In this document: positions 1 to 6,344 of the stretch, in pieces
How the letters are laid out: every line of letters starts with the position of its first letter
Position numbering within the stretch: the stretch's first letter is position 1
Assembly: GCA_019747615.1 (NCBI GenBank)
Contig: JAIEQQ010000265.1
Location: forward strand, 1-7,107
Length of the DNA stretch: 7,107 nt
Source of the DNA: Phycisphaerales bacterium
GTDB taxonomy: Bacteria > Planctomycetota > Phycisphaerae > Phycisphaerales > UBA1924
Reading direction: 5' to 3'
Position numbers and translations under genes: made by a program
Notes under the pieces: model-generated
Told to the model about the DNA's origin: nothing
The model's database searches: none
What the model saw: the letters and a program-made list of their open reading frames with translations, nothing else

Positions 1-4
1 GGCA

Positions 5-30
5 CCTCCCCCGGTCGGAACCGGGGGAGG
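5..30 (-). terminator. GC-rich hairpin after gnd (probable terminator)
   Basis: Bases 5-14 and 21-30 are perfectly complementary (CCTCCCCCGG against CCGGGGGAGG). T15-A20 can also pair, giving an 11-bp stem with a 4-base loop. The hairpin starts 15 bases beyond the gnd stop codon on the minus strand, where a transcription terminator is expected. No T-tract is visible on either side: on the minus strand the stem is followed by TGCC and then the window ends. It may therefore be a U-less or bidirectional terminator, or an mRNA 3'-end stabilising structure. The hairpin is certain; its role is inferred. Confidence 0.5.
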
Positions 31-45
31 GTGGGACTGATTGGA

Positions 46-1587
46 TCACATGCGCAGTTGTGGGCGGCCGGATTCGGGCCAGTCGATGTGGTAGAACTGG
101 CCGCGGGGCTCGTCGACGCGTTCGTAGGTGTGAGCGCCGAAGTAGTCGCGCTGGGCCTGGAGGAGGTTGGCCGGCAGGCGGGCGCTGCGGTAGGAATCGA
201 AGTAGCTCAACGCGCTGGCGAAGGCGGGGACGGGGACGCCATCGACTGCGGCGCGGGCGACGACGGCGCGCCAGTTGGCCTGGTTCTGCTCGATGACGCC
301 GGCGAAGTACGGGTCCAGGAGCAGGTTGGCGAGGCTGGGGTTGTTCTGATACGCCTCGAAGATCTTCTGCAGGAATCGGGCGCGGATAATGCAGCCGCCT
401 CGGAAGATCATGGAGATCTCGCCGAGCTTGAGGTTCCAGTTGTTGGCCTTGCCCGCGGCGTTCATGAGCGCGAATCCCTGTGCGTACGAGCAGATCTTGC
501 TGCAATAGAGCGCATCGCGGACGCACTGAACCCAGTTCTTCTGGGTGTTGCCGGTGTCGTGGTGGTGCTTGGCTGGCGGCTTGAGGATCGCGCTGGCCGC
601 CACGCGCTCGGCCTTGTTGCTGCTCATGGTGCGGGCGAAGACCGCCTCGGCCATGGTCGGGGCGGCGACGCCGAGGTCCAGCGCGCTGTTGATGGTCCAC
701 TTGCCGGTGCCCTTCTGGCCCGCGGCGTCGAGCACCACGTCGACAAAGTCCTTGCCGGTGACCGGGTCCTTCTGGCGCAGGATGTCGGCGGTGATTTCGA
801 CCAGGAAGCTGTCCAGGTCGCCGGAGTTCCAATCGGTGAAGACGGCGCTCATGTCGGCGTTGCTCATGCCGAGGCACTCGCGCATGAAGTGGTAGGCCTC
901 GCAGATGAGCTGCATGTCGCCGTATTCGATGCCGTTGTGGACCATCTTGACGTAGTGGCCGGCGCCGCCGGGGCCGATGTAGGTGGTGCAGGCGACGCCG
1001 CCGCTGACGGGCTTGCCGGGGGAGGCGCCGTCGATGGGCTTGCCGGTGTGCTGGTCCACCTTCGCGGCGATGGCGCGCCAGATGGGCTCGAGGTGCTTCC
1101 AGGCTTCGGGCGCGCCGCCGGGCATGAGTGAGGGGCCGAAGCGGGCGCCGGTTTCACCGCCGCTGACGCCGGAGCCGACGAAGAGGAGGCCCATTTCGTT
1201 GAGGGCGCGCTCGCGGCGCATGGTGTCCTGCCACTCGGCGTTGCCGCCGTCGATGACGATGTCACCCTTGCTGAGCAGGGGCTTGAGGCCGTCGATGGTC
1301 GCGTCGGTGGGCATGCCGGCCTTGACGAGCAGGACGATGCGGCGGGGGGTCTTGATCGAGGCGACGAAGTCCTTCAGATCCGCGGCGGGCACGAGGCCGC
1401 CGCCGGTGGAGCCGAAGACGCTGGGAGGGTTTTCCTGGACGAACCCTTCGGTCTTGGCGGTGGTGCGGTTGTAGACGGCGACTTTGTAGCCGTGATCGGC
1501 CATGTTGAGGGCGAGGTTCTTGCCCATGACTTCGAGGCCGATGAGGCCGACGTCAGCGGTATTCACGCCGGGAACTGAAAGTGGCAT
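46..1587 (-). CDS. gnd: 6-phosphogluconate dehydrogenase, NADP+-dependent, decarboxylating
   Basis: This enzyme oxidises and decarboxylates 6-phosphogluconate to ribulose-5-phosphate, making NADPH in the cytosolic oxidative pentose phosphate pathway. The product is 513 residues, somewhat longer than the roughly 470-480 usual for the family. It has the N-terminal Rossmann motif [15 protein letters not shown] (14-28), with NRT (40-42) at the position typical of NADP binding. The substrate motif [20 protein letters not shown] follows (138-157), then [12 protein letters not shown] (213-224), with K214 and E221 matching the catalytic Lys/Glu pair spaced seven residues apart. Next come [17 protein letters not shown] and, near the end, [20 protein letters not shown]. 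An extra segment of about 18 residues (near 179-197) precedes the catalytic loop. The ATG at 1587 is chosen because GGAG lies 9 bases upstream and the Rossmann motif follows at once. A longer open frame to 1815 lacks family similarity and overlaps the promoter. The gene is divergent from the yggS-like gene. Confidence 0.97.
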   Translation of the reverse strand: MPLSVPGVNTADVGLIGLEVMGKNLALNMADHGYKVAVYNRTTAKTEGFVQENPPSVFGSTGGGLVPAADLKDFVASIKTPRRIVLLVKAGMPTDATIDGLKPLLSKGDIVIDGGNAEWQDTMRRERALNEMGLLFVGSGVSGGETGARFGPSLMPGGAPEAWKHLEPIWRAIAAKVDQHTGKPIDGASPGKPVSGGVACTTYIGPGGAGHYVKMVHNGIEYGDMQLICEAYHFMRECLGMSNADMSAVFTDWNSGDLDSFLVEITADILRQKDPVTGKDFVDVVLDAAGQKGTGKWTINSALDLGVAAPTMAEAVFARTMSSNKAERVAASAILKPPAKHHHDTGNTQKNWVQCVRDALYCSKICSYAQGFALMNAAGKANNWNLKLGEISMIFRGGCIIRARFLQKIFEAYQNNPSLANLLLDPYFAGVIEQNQANWRAVVARAAVDGVPVPAFASALSYFDSYRSARLPANLLQAQRDYFGAHTYERVDEPRGQFYHIDWPESGRPQLRM

Positions 1588-1623
1588 GTGTGGACTCTCC
1601 AAGAGGAAGGATTTGACGGACGG

Positions 1624-1652
1624 AGCATAGTGGGTGGGGTGGGGCTGAGCAA
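1624..1652 (-). promoter_or_regulatory. sigma70-like promoter for gnd
   Basis: Read on the minus strand, TTGCTC (1652-1647) and TATGCT (1629-1624) are separated by exactly 17 bases. The -35 box matches consensus at three of six positions and the -10 box at four of six. Transcription would start near 1617, leaving a leader of about 30 bases that contains the GGAG ribosome-binding site (1600-1597). The spacing and location are good but the boxes are imperfect, so this is a reasoned prediction only. Confidence 0.45.
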
Positions 1653-1791
1653 TCGGCGACGATGGGCGATCACCGGGTGATCCCCCCTTCGGCAAACCCG
1701 TTGCCACGAGTTCCGCCCATCTGGCGGGGCAAAACTCCGGTTCATCACGGATTGTTGGTGCTGGGGCGTGTGCATCGCTGGCGAAAGACGT

Positions 1792-1797
1792 TATGCT
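1792..1797 (+). promoter_or_regulatory. -10-like box upstream of the yggS-like gene
   Basis: TATGCT at 1792-1797 is identical to the -10 box proposed for the divergent gnd gene. A start of transcription near 1804 would leave about 14 bases of leader, just enough to include the GGAG at 1808-1811 ahead of the GTG start. If the ATG at 1806 is used instead, the transcript would be almost leaderless. I find no convincing -35 box at 16-18 bases. The rest of 1653-1791, GC-rich sequence between the two promoters, shows no other feature I can name. Confidence 0.3.
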
Positions 1798-1807
1798 TGC
1801 GCTCCAT

Positions 1808-1811
1808 GGAG
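1808..1811 (+). promoter_or_regulatory. ribosome-binding site deciding the GTG start of the yggS-like gene
   Basis: GGAG at 1808-1811 sits six bases before GTG 1818. The alternative start, ATG 1806, lies just before and partly within this motif and has no Shine-Dalgarno sequence of its own. With the GTG start, the PLP lysine becomes residue 39, close to its position in E. coli YggS (36). Confidence 0.5.
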
Positions 1812-1817
1812 CCACCC

Positions 1818-2633
1818 GTGACCAGCGTCGAGTCCTTGGCCTCCCGATACGCCGAAGTCCGCCAGCGCATTGACGTGGCGGCTCGGGTGTCCGGTCGGAC
1901 GAGTGCCGACATCCTTCTTGTCGCTGTGAGCAAGTACGCCGGGATGGACGAGGTGCGCGAGCTGGTCTCGCTGGGGCACACGGACTTTGGTGAGAACCAA
2001 GTCCAGCAGATGCAGCAGCGGGCGGCGATGATCACCGAGTGGCAGCAGCGCCAGCGGGGCCTCGCGCCGCTGAAGCTCAGTGGCCCGGCGACAAACGCGA
2101 GCGCGACTGCGGATCGCACGGTGCGCTGGCACATGATTGGGCACCTGCAGCGGAACAAGGTCCGCAAGGCGATCGATACCGCCCGGCTCATTCACTCGGT
2201 GGATTCGCTGCGCGTCGCTGAGGAGCTGCAAGCCATCGCGATGCGGCTTGATCGCGTCGTCGATGTGCTGATTCAGGTCAACGCCTCGGGCGAGGGGACC
2301 AAGCACGGCGTGCTGCTGCCGGCGGCGATTCACCTGGCCGAGCAGATGGACTCGATGGTGAACCTGCGGGTGCGCGGGCTGATGACCATGGCCCCGCACG
2401 CCGACTCGCCCGAGGACGCGAGACCGACGTTTGCCCGCACGCGCGATCTGTTCGAGGAGATGCGCAAGGTCGGGCTGGTGTCTTCGGCGTTCAACATCTT
2501 GTCGATGGGGATGTCCGGGGATTACGAGGCGGCGATTGCCGAGGGGTCGAATCTTGTTCGGGTTGGTTCTGGCATCTTCGGACCACCCGCACCACAGGGC
2601 GACGACGAAACGACCGATGATGACGCCGACTAA
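1818..2633 (+). CDS. yggS: YggS/PLPBP-family pyridoxal phosphate homeostasis protein
   Basis: This is a cytosolic single-domain PLP-binding protein of the alanine-racemase-fold (type III) family. The family has no firmly established enzyme activity; it buffers PLP and affects amino-acid and vitamin B6 balance. The product is 271 residues from GTG 1818, or 275 from ATG 1806; E. coli YggS has about 234. Conserved blocks are LLVAVSK with the Schiff-base lysine K39, [50 protein letters not shown] and, near the end, [20 protein letters not shown] followed by RVGSGIFG, which forms the phosphate-binding loop. The extra length lies mainly between FGEN and WHMIGHLQ, where about 43 residues replace the usual 20-25. 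The C-terminus is an acidic tail ([10 protein letters not shown]). The gene is co-directional with glgP, a PLP enzyme, 126 bp downstream, so shared transcription is possible. Confidence 0.93.
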   Translation: MTSVESLASRYAEVRQRIDVAARVSGRTSADILLVAVSKYAGMDEVRELVSLGHTDFGENQVQQMQQRAAMITEWQQRQRGLAPLKLSGPATNASATADRTVRWHMIGHLQRNKVRKAIDTARLIHSVDSLRVAEELQAIAMRLDRVVDVLIQVNASGEGTKHGVLLPAAIHLAEQMDSMVNLRVRGLMTMAPHADSPEDARPTFARTRDLFEEMRKVGLVSSAFNILSMGMSGDYEAAIAEGSNLVRVGSGIFGPPAPQGDDETTDDDAD

Positions 2634-2697
2634 CGTCAAGGCTTTCGTTCTCGGACCGTCCCCCGTCTTCTCTGATACCGTCTGTCGCTTGTCGAGC

Positions 2698-2714
2698 GTC
2701 CGGCTTTGCCGGGC
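2698..2714 (+). other. small hairpin in the yggS-glgP gap
   Basis: GTCCGGC and GCCGGGC flank a TTT loop, giving a seven-base-pair stem with one G-T pair. It lies 46 bases upstream of the glgP start within a 126-bp gap. No T-run follows, so it is a poor intrinsic terminator. It could be an attenuating or stabilising leader structure, or chance in GC-rich DNA. An extended -10-like element (TGATACCGT, 2673-2681) lies just before it without a clear -35 box, so a separate glgP promoter is possible but unproven. Confidence 0.25.
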
Positions 2715-2750
2715 TTGGCCATCGGCGTGCAGTTCCAATCCGTTTTTCAC

Positions 2751-2754
2751 AGGG
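2751..2754 (+). promoter_or_regulatory. ribosome-binding site deciding the glgP start
   Basis: AGGG at 2751-2754 lies five bases before ATG 2760. This supports that ATG over an in-frame TTG at 2706, whose extra 18 residues show no family similarity and whose codons overlap the hairpin at 2698-2714. Confidence 0.5.
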
Positions 2755-2759
2755 TCGCT

Positions 2760-5447
2760 ATGCCGCACAACAACACCCACGCTCAAAGCTCGACACCCAC
2801 GCTCAGCCCAAGCCAGGCGCGGATTCAGAGCTTTCGCGTTGTCCCGAGCCTTCCGGAGTCGTTGAAGCAACTGCTCCCGATTGCGCACAATCTCTGGTGG
2901 ACGTGGAACTACGACGCCATCGGCCTGTTCACCCGTCTTGATCGCGACCTCTGGGAGCAGTGCAATCACAACCCGGTGCTGATGCTCGGTCGGATCAGCC
3001 AGGAGAAGCTGGATCGGGCGGCGAGCGATCGCAGCTATACCCATGCGCTGGGCACGGTGTTCCAGCAGCTTCAAGAGCACTTCCAGCATCCGGGCTGGTT
3101 TGGGGAGAACTGCGGCCTGCTGTCGCAGGCCAGCCGCCCGCTGCGTGTGGCGTACTTCTGTGCGGAGTTCGGGCTGACAGAGTGCATGCAGATTTACTCC
3201 GGCGGCCTGGGTGTGCTGGCCGGTGATCATCTGAAGTCCGCTGCCGAGCTTGGGATCCCGCTGGTGGCGGTGGGTTTGCTGTACCGTCGCGGGTACTTCC
3301 ATCAGTATCTGAATCCCGATGGTTTGCAGCAGGAGCTCTATCGCGATCTGGATGCGCCGAACCAGCCGCTGCATCGGGTGATCGACCCGGCGACGGGGCA
3401 GCAACGGCGCGTGACGGTCGAGCTGCCGGGTCGCACGCTGCAGCTTTCGATCTGGCGCTGCGATGTCGGGCGGGTGCCGCTGTACCTGCTGGATGCCAAC
3501 TGCCCGGAGAACTCGCGCGACGATCGCGAGATCACGGCCAATCTCTACGGCGGTGATCACGAGATGCGCATCAAGCAGGAGATCGTGCTCGGTGTCGGCG
3601 GCCTTCGCGCGCTGCGGAGCGTCGGCGAGGACCCGACGGTGTTCCACATCAATGAGGGGCACGCGGCGTTCCTTGCGCTGGAGCGCATCGCCGAGGCCCG
3701 CGCCAAGCACCCGACGCTGACGTTCGATCAGGCCCGCGAGTCGGTCGCGAGCGCCAACGTCTTCACGACGCACACGCCGGTGCCGGCGGGTATCGATCGC
3801 TTCCATCCCTCGCTCATCGACACGTATTTCGGCAACTGGCTCGATCGCCTGGGGCTTGATCACGACGGCCTCTTGGCGCTTGGGCGCGAGAACACCGCCG
3901 ACAAGAAAGAGTTCTTCTCGATGGCGGTGCTGGCGATCCGCACCTCGCGGTTCTGCAACGGCGTCTCGAAGCTCCACGGCGAGGTCTCGCGCGGCATGTG
4001 GAAGAACATGTGGCCCGGCACCCCGCAGCAGGACGTGCCGATCGGGCACGTTACCAACGGCGTTCACTCACGATTCTGGGTCGCCAGCGAGCTTACGCGA
4101 TTGTTCGATCGGTACATCGGCGACCGCTGGCACCACTCGCCGCAGGACGCGACGATCTGGGAGGGTATCAACGAGATCCCCGATGAGGAGCTCTGGGCGG
4201 CGCACAGCCGACGCAAGGAGCACCTGGTCGCCTGGTGCCGCCGTCGCCTTCGTGAGCAGCTCGCGGCTCGCGGCGCTGGCGCGCCGGAGATCGAGCGCAT
4301 GTCCGGCGTGCTGGATGCCGACGTGCTGACCATCGGCTTCGCTCGTCGCTTCGCGACGTACAAGCGCGGCACGTTGCTGATGCGCGACACCGAGCGCCTC
4401 AAGAAGCTCCTGTCCAGCACCGATCGGCCCATCCAGGTCATCATCGCCGGCAAGAGCCACCCCGCCGACGGCGGCGGCAAGGCCCTTATCCGCGACATCG
4501 TCAGCTTCATCCGCAGCAGCGGCCAGCACCGGCGCGTGGTGTTCATCGAGGACTACGACATCCATGTGGCGCGCCGGCTGGTGCAGGGTTGCGATATCTG
4601 GCTCAACACGCCGATCCGCGGCCTGGAGGCCTCGGGCACCAGCGGCATGAAGGCCGCGATGAACGGGTGCATCAACTGTTCGATTCTCGACGGCTGGTGG
4701 GATGAGGGTTGCGATCCTGATCTGGGCTTCGCCATCGGGCGCGGCGAGGACTACGGCGAGGGCGATCCGGAGGGACGCGACAACATCGAGTCACGCGCGC
4801 TGTACCAGCTCATCGAGTCGCAGATCGTCCCGGAGTACTACGACCGCGACGAGGGCGGGCTGCCCCGGCGCTGGCTGCAGCGCATGAAGCGTTGCATCAG
4901 CGTGCTGATGCCCGCGTTCAACACGCACCGCATGGTCACGGACTATGCGACCAAGTTCTACTTCCCGGCGCACAACGCCAGCCAGCGCCTCTGCGCCGGC
5001 GGTCTTGTGCAGGCCAAGGAACTGGCGGATCACATCGACCACTTCCGCCATCACTGGCACGAGGTCGCGGTTCACGAGGTGACCAGCCAGGTGGCCAGCG
5101 GCGGCGCGGTTGCTGTTCGCTCGCCCGTTCGCGTGAGCGCGAAGATCTCGCTGGGCGCGCTGAAGCCCAGCGAGGTGCTCGTGCAGCTCTACCACGGCAA
5201 GGTCAACGCCTTGGGCGAGCTAACCGATGCGCAGGCCATCACAATGCAGCACGGCGAGGCGCTGGACAACGGTGTCCATAAGTTCGTCGGGCTCTTTGCG
5301 CCGAATCACTCGGGCCAGCACGGGTACTCGGTTCGCGTGCTGCCGTATGACGATCGGCTCGTGTCGTCGATCGTGCCGGGGCTGATCACCTGGGATCATG
5401 GCGATGTGGCGGCGCCGTCTCCGGCGTCGGTCGGTGCGGCGCGCTGA
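2760..5447 (+). CDS. glgP: alpha-glucan (glycogen/maltodextrin) phosphorylase, GT35, DUF3417-containing type
   Basis: This cytosolic PLP-dependent enzyme cleaves terminal alpha-1,4-glucosyl units of glycogen or maltodextrin with phosphate, releasing glucose-1-phosphate. At 895 residues it belongs to the branch that begins with a DUF3417 domain, here recognised by IAHNLWWTWNYDAIGLF (from about residue 41), rather than the classical E. coli GlgP/MalP branch. Further motifs are SGGLGVLAGDHLKSAAELG (about 146-165), INEGHAAFL (297-305), FTTHTPVPAGIDRF (335-348, H338), HVTNGVH, RFATYKR (530-536), IIAGKSHPADGGGKA, VFIEDYD and EASGTSGMKAAMNG. In the last, K631 is the expected PLP Schiff-base lysine. 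R530 and K535 match the phosphate/PLP-contacting Arg and Lys of muscle phosphorylase (R569, K574). A C-terminal beta-rich region (about 780-885) resembles the family's usual tail. All key catalytic residues seen are intact. The gene follows the yggS-like gene and converges on the gene at 5580-6344. Confidence 0.96.
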   Translation: MPHNNTHAQSSTPTLSPSQARIQSFRVVPSLPESLKQLLPIAHNLWWTWNYDAIGLFTRLDRDLWEQCNHNPVLMLGRISQEKLDRAASDRSYTHALGTVFQQLQEHFQHPGWFGENCGLLSQASRPLRVAYFCAEFGLTECMQIYSGGLGVLAGDHLKSAAELGIPLVAVGLLYRRGYFHQYLNPDGLQQELYRDLDAPNQPLHRVIDPATGQQRRVTVELPGRTLQLSIWRCDVGRVPLYLLDANCPENSRDDREITANLYGGDHEMRIKQEIVLGVGGLRALRSVGEDPTVFHINEGHAAFLALERIAEARAKHPTLTFDQARESVASANVFTTHTPVPAGIDRFHPSLIDTYFGNWLDRLGLDHDGLLALGRENTADKKEFFSMAVLAIRTSRFCNGVSKLHGEVSRGMWKNMWPGTPQQDVPIGHVTNGVHSRFWVASELTRLFDRYIGDRWHHSPQDATIWEGINEIPDEELWAAHSRRKEHLVAWCRRRLREQLAARGAGAPEIERMSGVLDADVLTIGFARRFATYKRGTLLMRDTERLKKLLSSTDRPIQVIIAGKSHPADGGGKALIRDIVSFIRSSGQHRRVVFIEDYDIHVARRLVQGCDIWLNTPIRGLEASGTSGMKAAMNGCINCSILDGWWDEGCDPDLGFAIGRGEDYGEGDPEGRDNIESRALYQLIESQIVPEYYDRDEGGLPRRWLQRMKRCISVLMPAFNTHRMVTDYATKFYFPAHNASQRLCAGGLVQAKELADHIDHFRHHWHEVAVHEVTSQVASGGAVAVRSPVRVSAKISLGALKPSEVLVQLYHGKVNALGELTDAQAITMQHGEALDNGVHKFVGLFAPNHSGQHGYSVRVLPYDDRLVSSIVPGLITWDHGDVAAPSPASVGAAR

Positions 5448-5579
5448 GTGATCGCGAGGGTTCGGCTGGTTTGATCGCTTGACGCGGCTCGTTCGCGATT
5501 GTGCGCGGTCACTTCGCTTGCTTGTTTCGTGCGCGGTCGCTCCGCGACTGATGTTCCGCGATGGTTGCGATCATCGTGT
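5448..5579. other. convergent intergenic gap with short repeats and a hairpin
   Basis: The gap separates the 3' ends of glgP and the phosphorylase-like gene. It contains a direct repeat GTGCGCGGTC (5501-5510 and 5529-5538) and a small hairpin at 5534-5550: GTCGC and GCGAC around a TCC loop, extendable to seven pairs including a G-T. There is also a long-range inverted repeat ATCGCGA/TCGCGAT (5451-5457 and 5493-5499). No T-tract is present, so any terminator here is not classical. I see no gene in it. Confidence 0.35.
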
Positions 5580-6344
5580 CTACGAACGCGCAGGGCCGCG
5601 CTGGGGCTGTTGTTGCGCAATGCGTTCGATTACGCGAGCCACAGCTCGCAGGGCGCGCTTGGTGTTAGAGCCGAGGCGGATGATTGCGCGGAGCGTCCAG
5701 GGCCGGCGTGCGAGGGCGAGGAGCACGCGCCAGAGGCGGGTGCGTCCGGAGTTGTCGATCCAAGATTCGCAGCCGTGGGGGAGTGTTTCGGTGTGGCCGT
5801 CGCTGATGCCGCGCAGGATGCACCAGGGGATGCCCAGCTCGGTGGCCAGATCGGCGAACGCGTGAGACTCCATATCGGCGATGACGCCGCCGGTGCGCAC
5901 GCAGAGCGAGCGCTTGGCCTCGACGCTGGCGACGACGTCGTCAACGCCGACGATCGGGCGTCGATCGATCATCGCGGCCATGTCGTCGCTGGCGAGGATC
6001 ACGTCGTCGATGACTGACGACGGCCGGAGATATCGCCGATGGTCGCGATGCGTCGCGGCGGCGTGGGGGGTGGGTGTGGTGGCGTCGATCACTTCGTTCG
6101 CGATGCTGATCGGCCCCGCGCCGGCCATGAGCCCGCCGGCGCACCCGGCGAGGATCACCAGCGAGTTGCGATCGAGCGAGGGGGCCTCGCGTTCCAGCGC
6201 GCGCCGGACGCTCGCCCCGCCGGGGCCGGAGACGACCCAGCGAAACTCCCGCGCCTTTGCTCCGAGCGCCCGGCGCAGCACATCTCGCTCGTGCTCCAGC
6301 GGGCAGATGATCAACACCTTTGATTGCTCATGTACTTCGTTCAC
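5580..6344 (-). CDS. nucleoside phosphorylase-superfamily protein, HpnG-like
   Basis: This is a 254-residue protein with the PNP/UDP/MTAN nucleoside-phosphorylase fold. Such enzymes cleave the glycosidic bond of nucleosides or adenosyl compounds. Visible motifs are a glycine-rich SGPGGAS (39-45), AGCAGGLMAG (66-75), ISIANEVI (79-86), a Lys (K144) ahead of ADMESHAFADLA (156-167) and LRGISDG (177-183), where D182 fits the catalytic acid. The MESH tetrad and the tail beginning RRPWTLRAIIRLG resemble hopanoid-associated phosphorylase HpnG, which removes adenine from adenosylhopane. The HpnG assignment is from memory of family patterns, not alignment; a general purine-nucleoside phosphorylase-like protein is the alternative. 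No signal peptide or clear membrane segment is seen; the basic C-terminus could touch a membrane. The GTG start at 6344 is chosen because it overlaps the upstream stop codon (GTGA). No Shine-Dalgarno motif is seen there, which suggests translational coupling. A longer frame from 6428 would run 88 bases into the upstream gene with an Arg-rich, unconserved extension. Confidence 0.72.
   Translation of the reverse strand: MNEVHEQSKVLIICPLEHERDVLRRALGAKAREFRWVVSGPGGASVRRALEREAPSLDRNSLVILAGCAGGLMAGAGPISIANEVIDATTPTPHAAATHRDHRRYLRPSSVIDDVILASDDMAAMIDRRPIVGVDDVVASVEAKRSLCVRTGGVIADMESHAFADLATELGIPWCILRGISDGHTETLPHGCESWIDNSGRTRLWRVLLALARRPWTLRAIIRLGSNTKRALRAVARVIERIAQQQPQRGPARS

Noticed and set aside
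31..1131. Open frame of 366 codons on the plus strand across gnd
   Set aside because: It is antisense to gnd and its translation is dominated by Gly, Ala, Val and Asp, typical of a shadow frame. No motif is recognised.
1588..1815. N-terminal extension of gnd by 76 residues
   Set aside because: The extension has no family similarity, crosses the likely promoter and reaches into the divergent gene. ATG 1587 has a good ribosome-binding site.
2706..2759. TTG start extending glgP by 18 residues
   Set aside because: It has no ribosome-binding site, while ATG 2760 has AGGG at five bases. The extra residues show no conservation that I recognise.
1791..4067. Very long open frame (758 codons) on the minus strand opposite yggS and glgP
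   Set aside because: It lies antisense to two genes with unmistakable family motifs. Its translation is Arg/His/Gln-rich with no recognisable domain, as expected from the complement of high-GC codons.
4068..4565. Two overlapping minus-strand open frames inside glgP
   Set aside because: Both are antisense to the well-conserved catalytic part of glgP and show no recognisable domain.
5499..6017. Plus-strand open frame over the convergent gap and the phosphorylase-like gene
   Set aside because: It is mostly antisense to the gene at 5580-6344, has no family motifs, and its composition fits a shadow frame.
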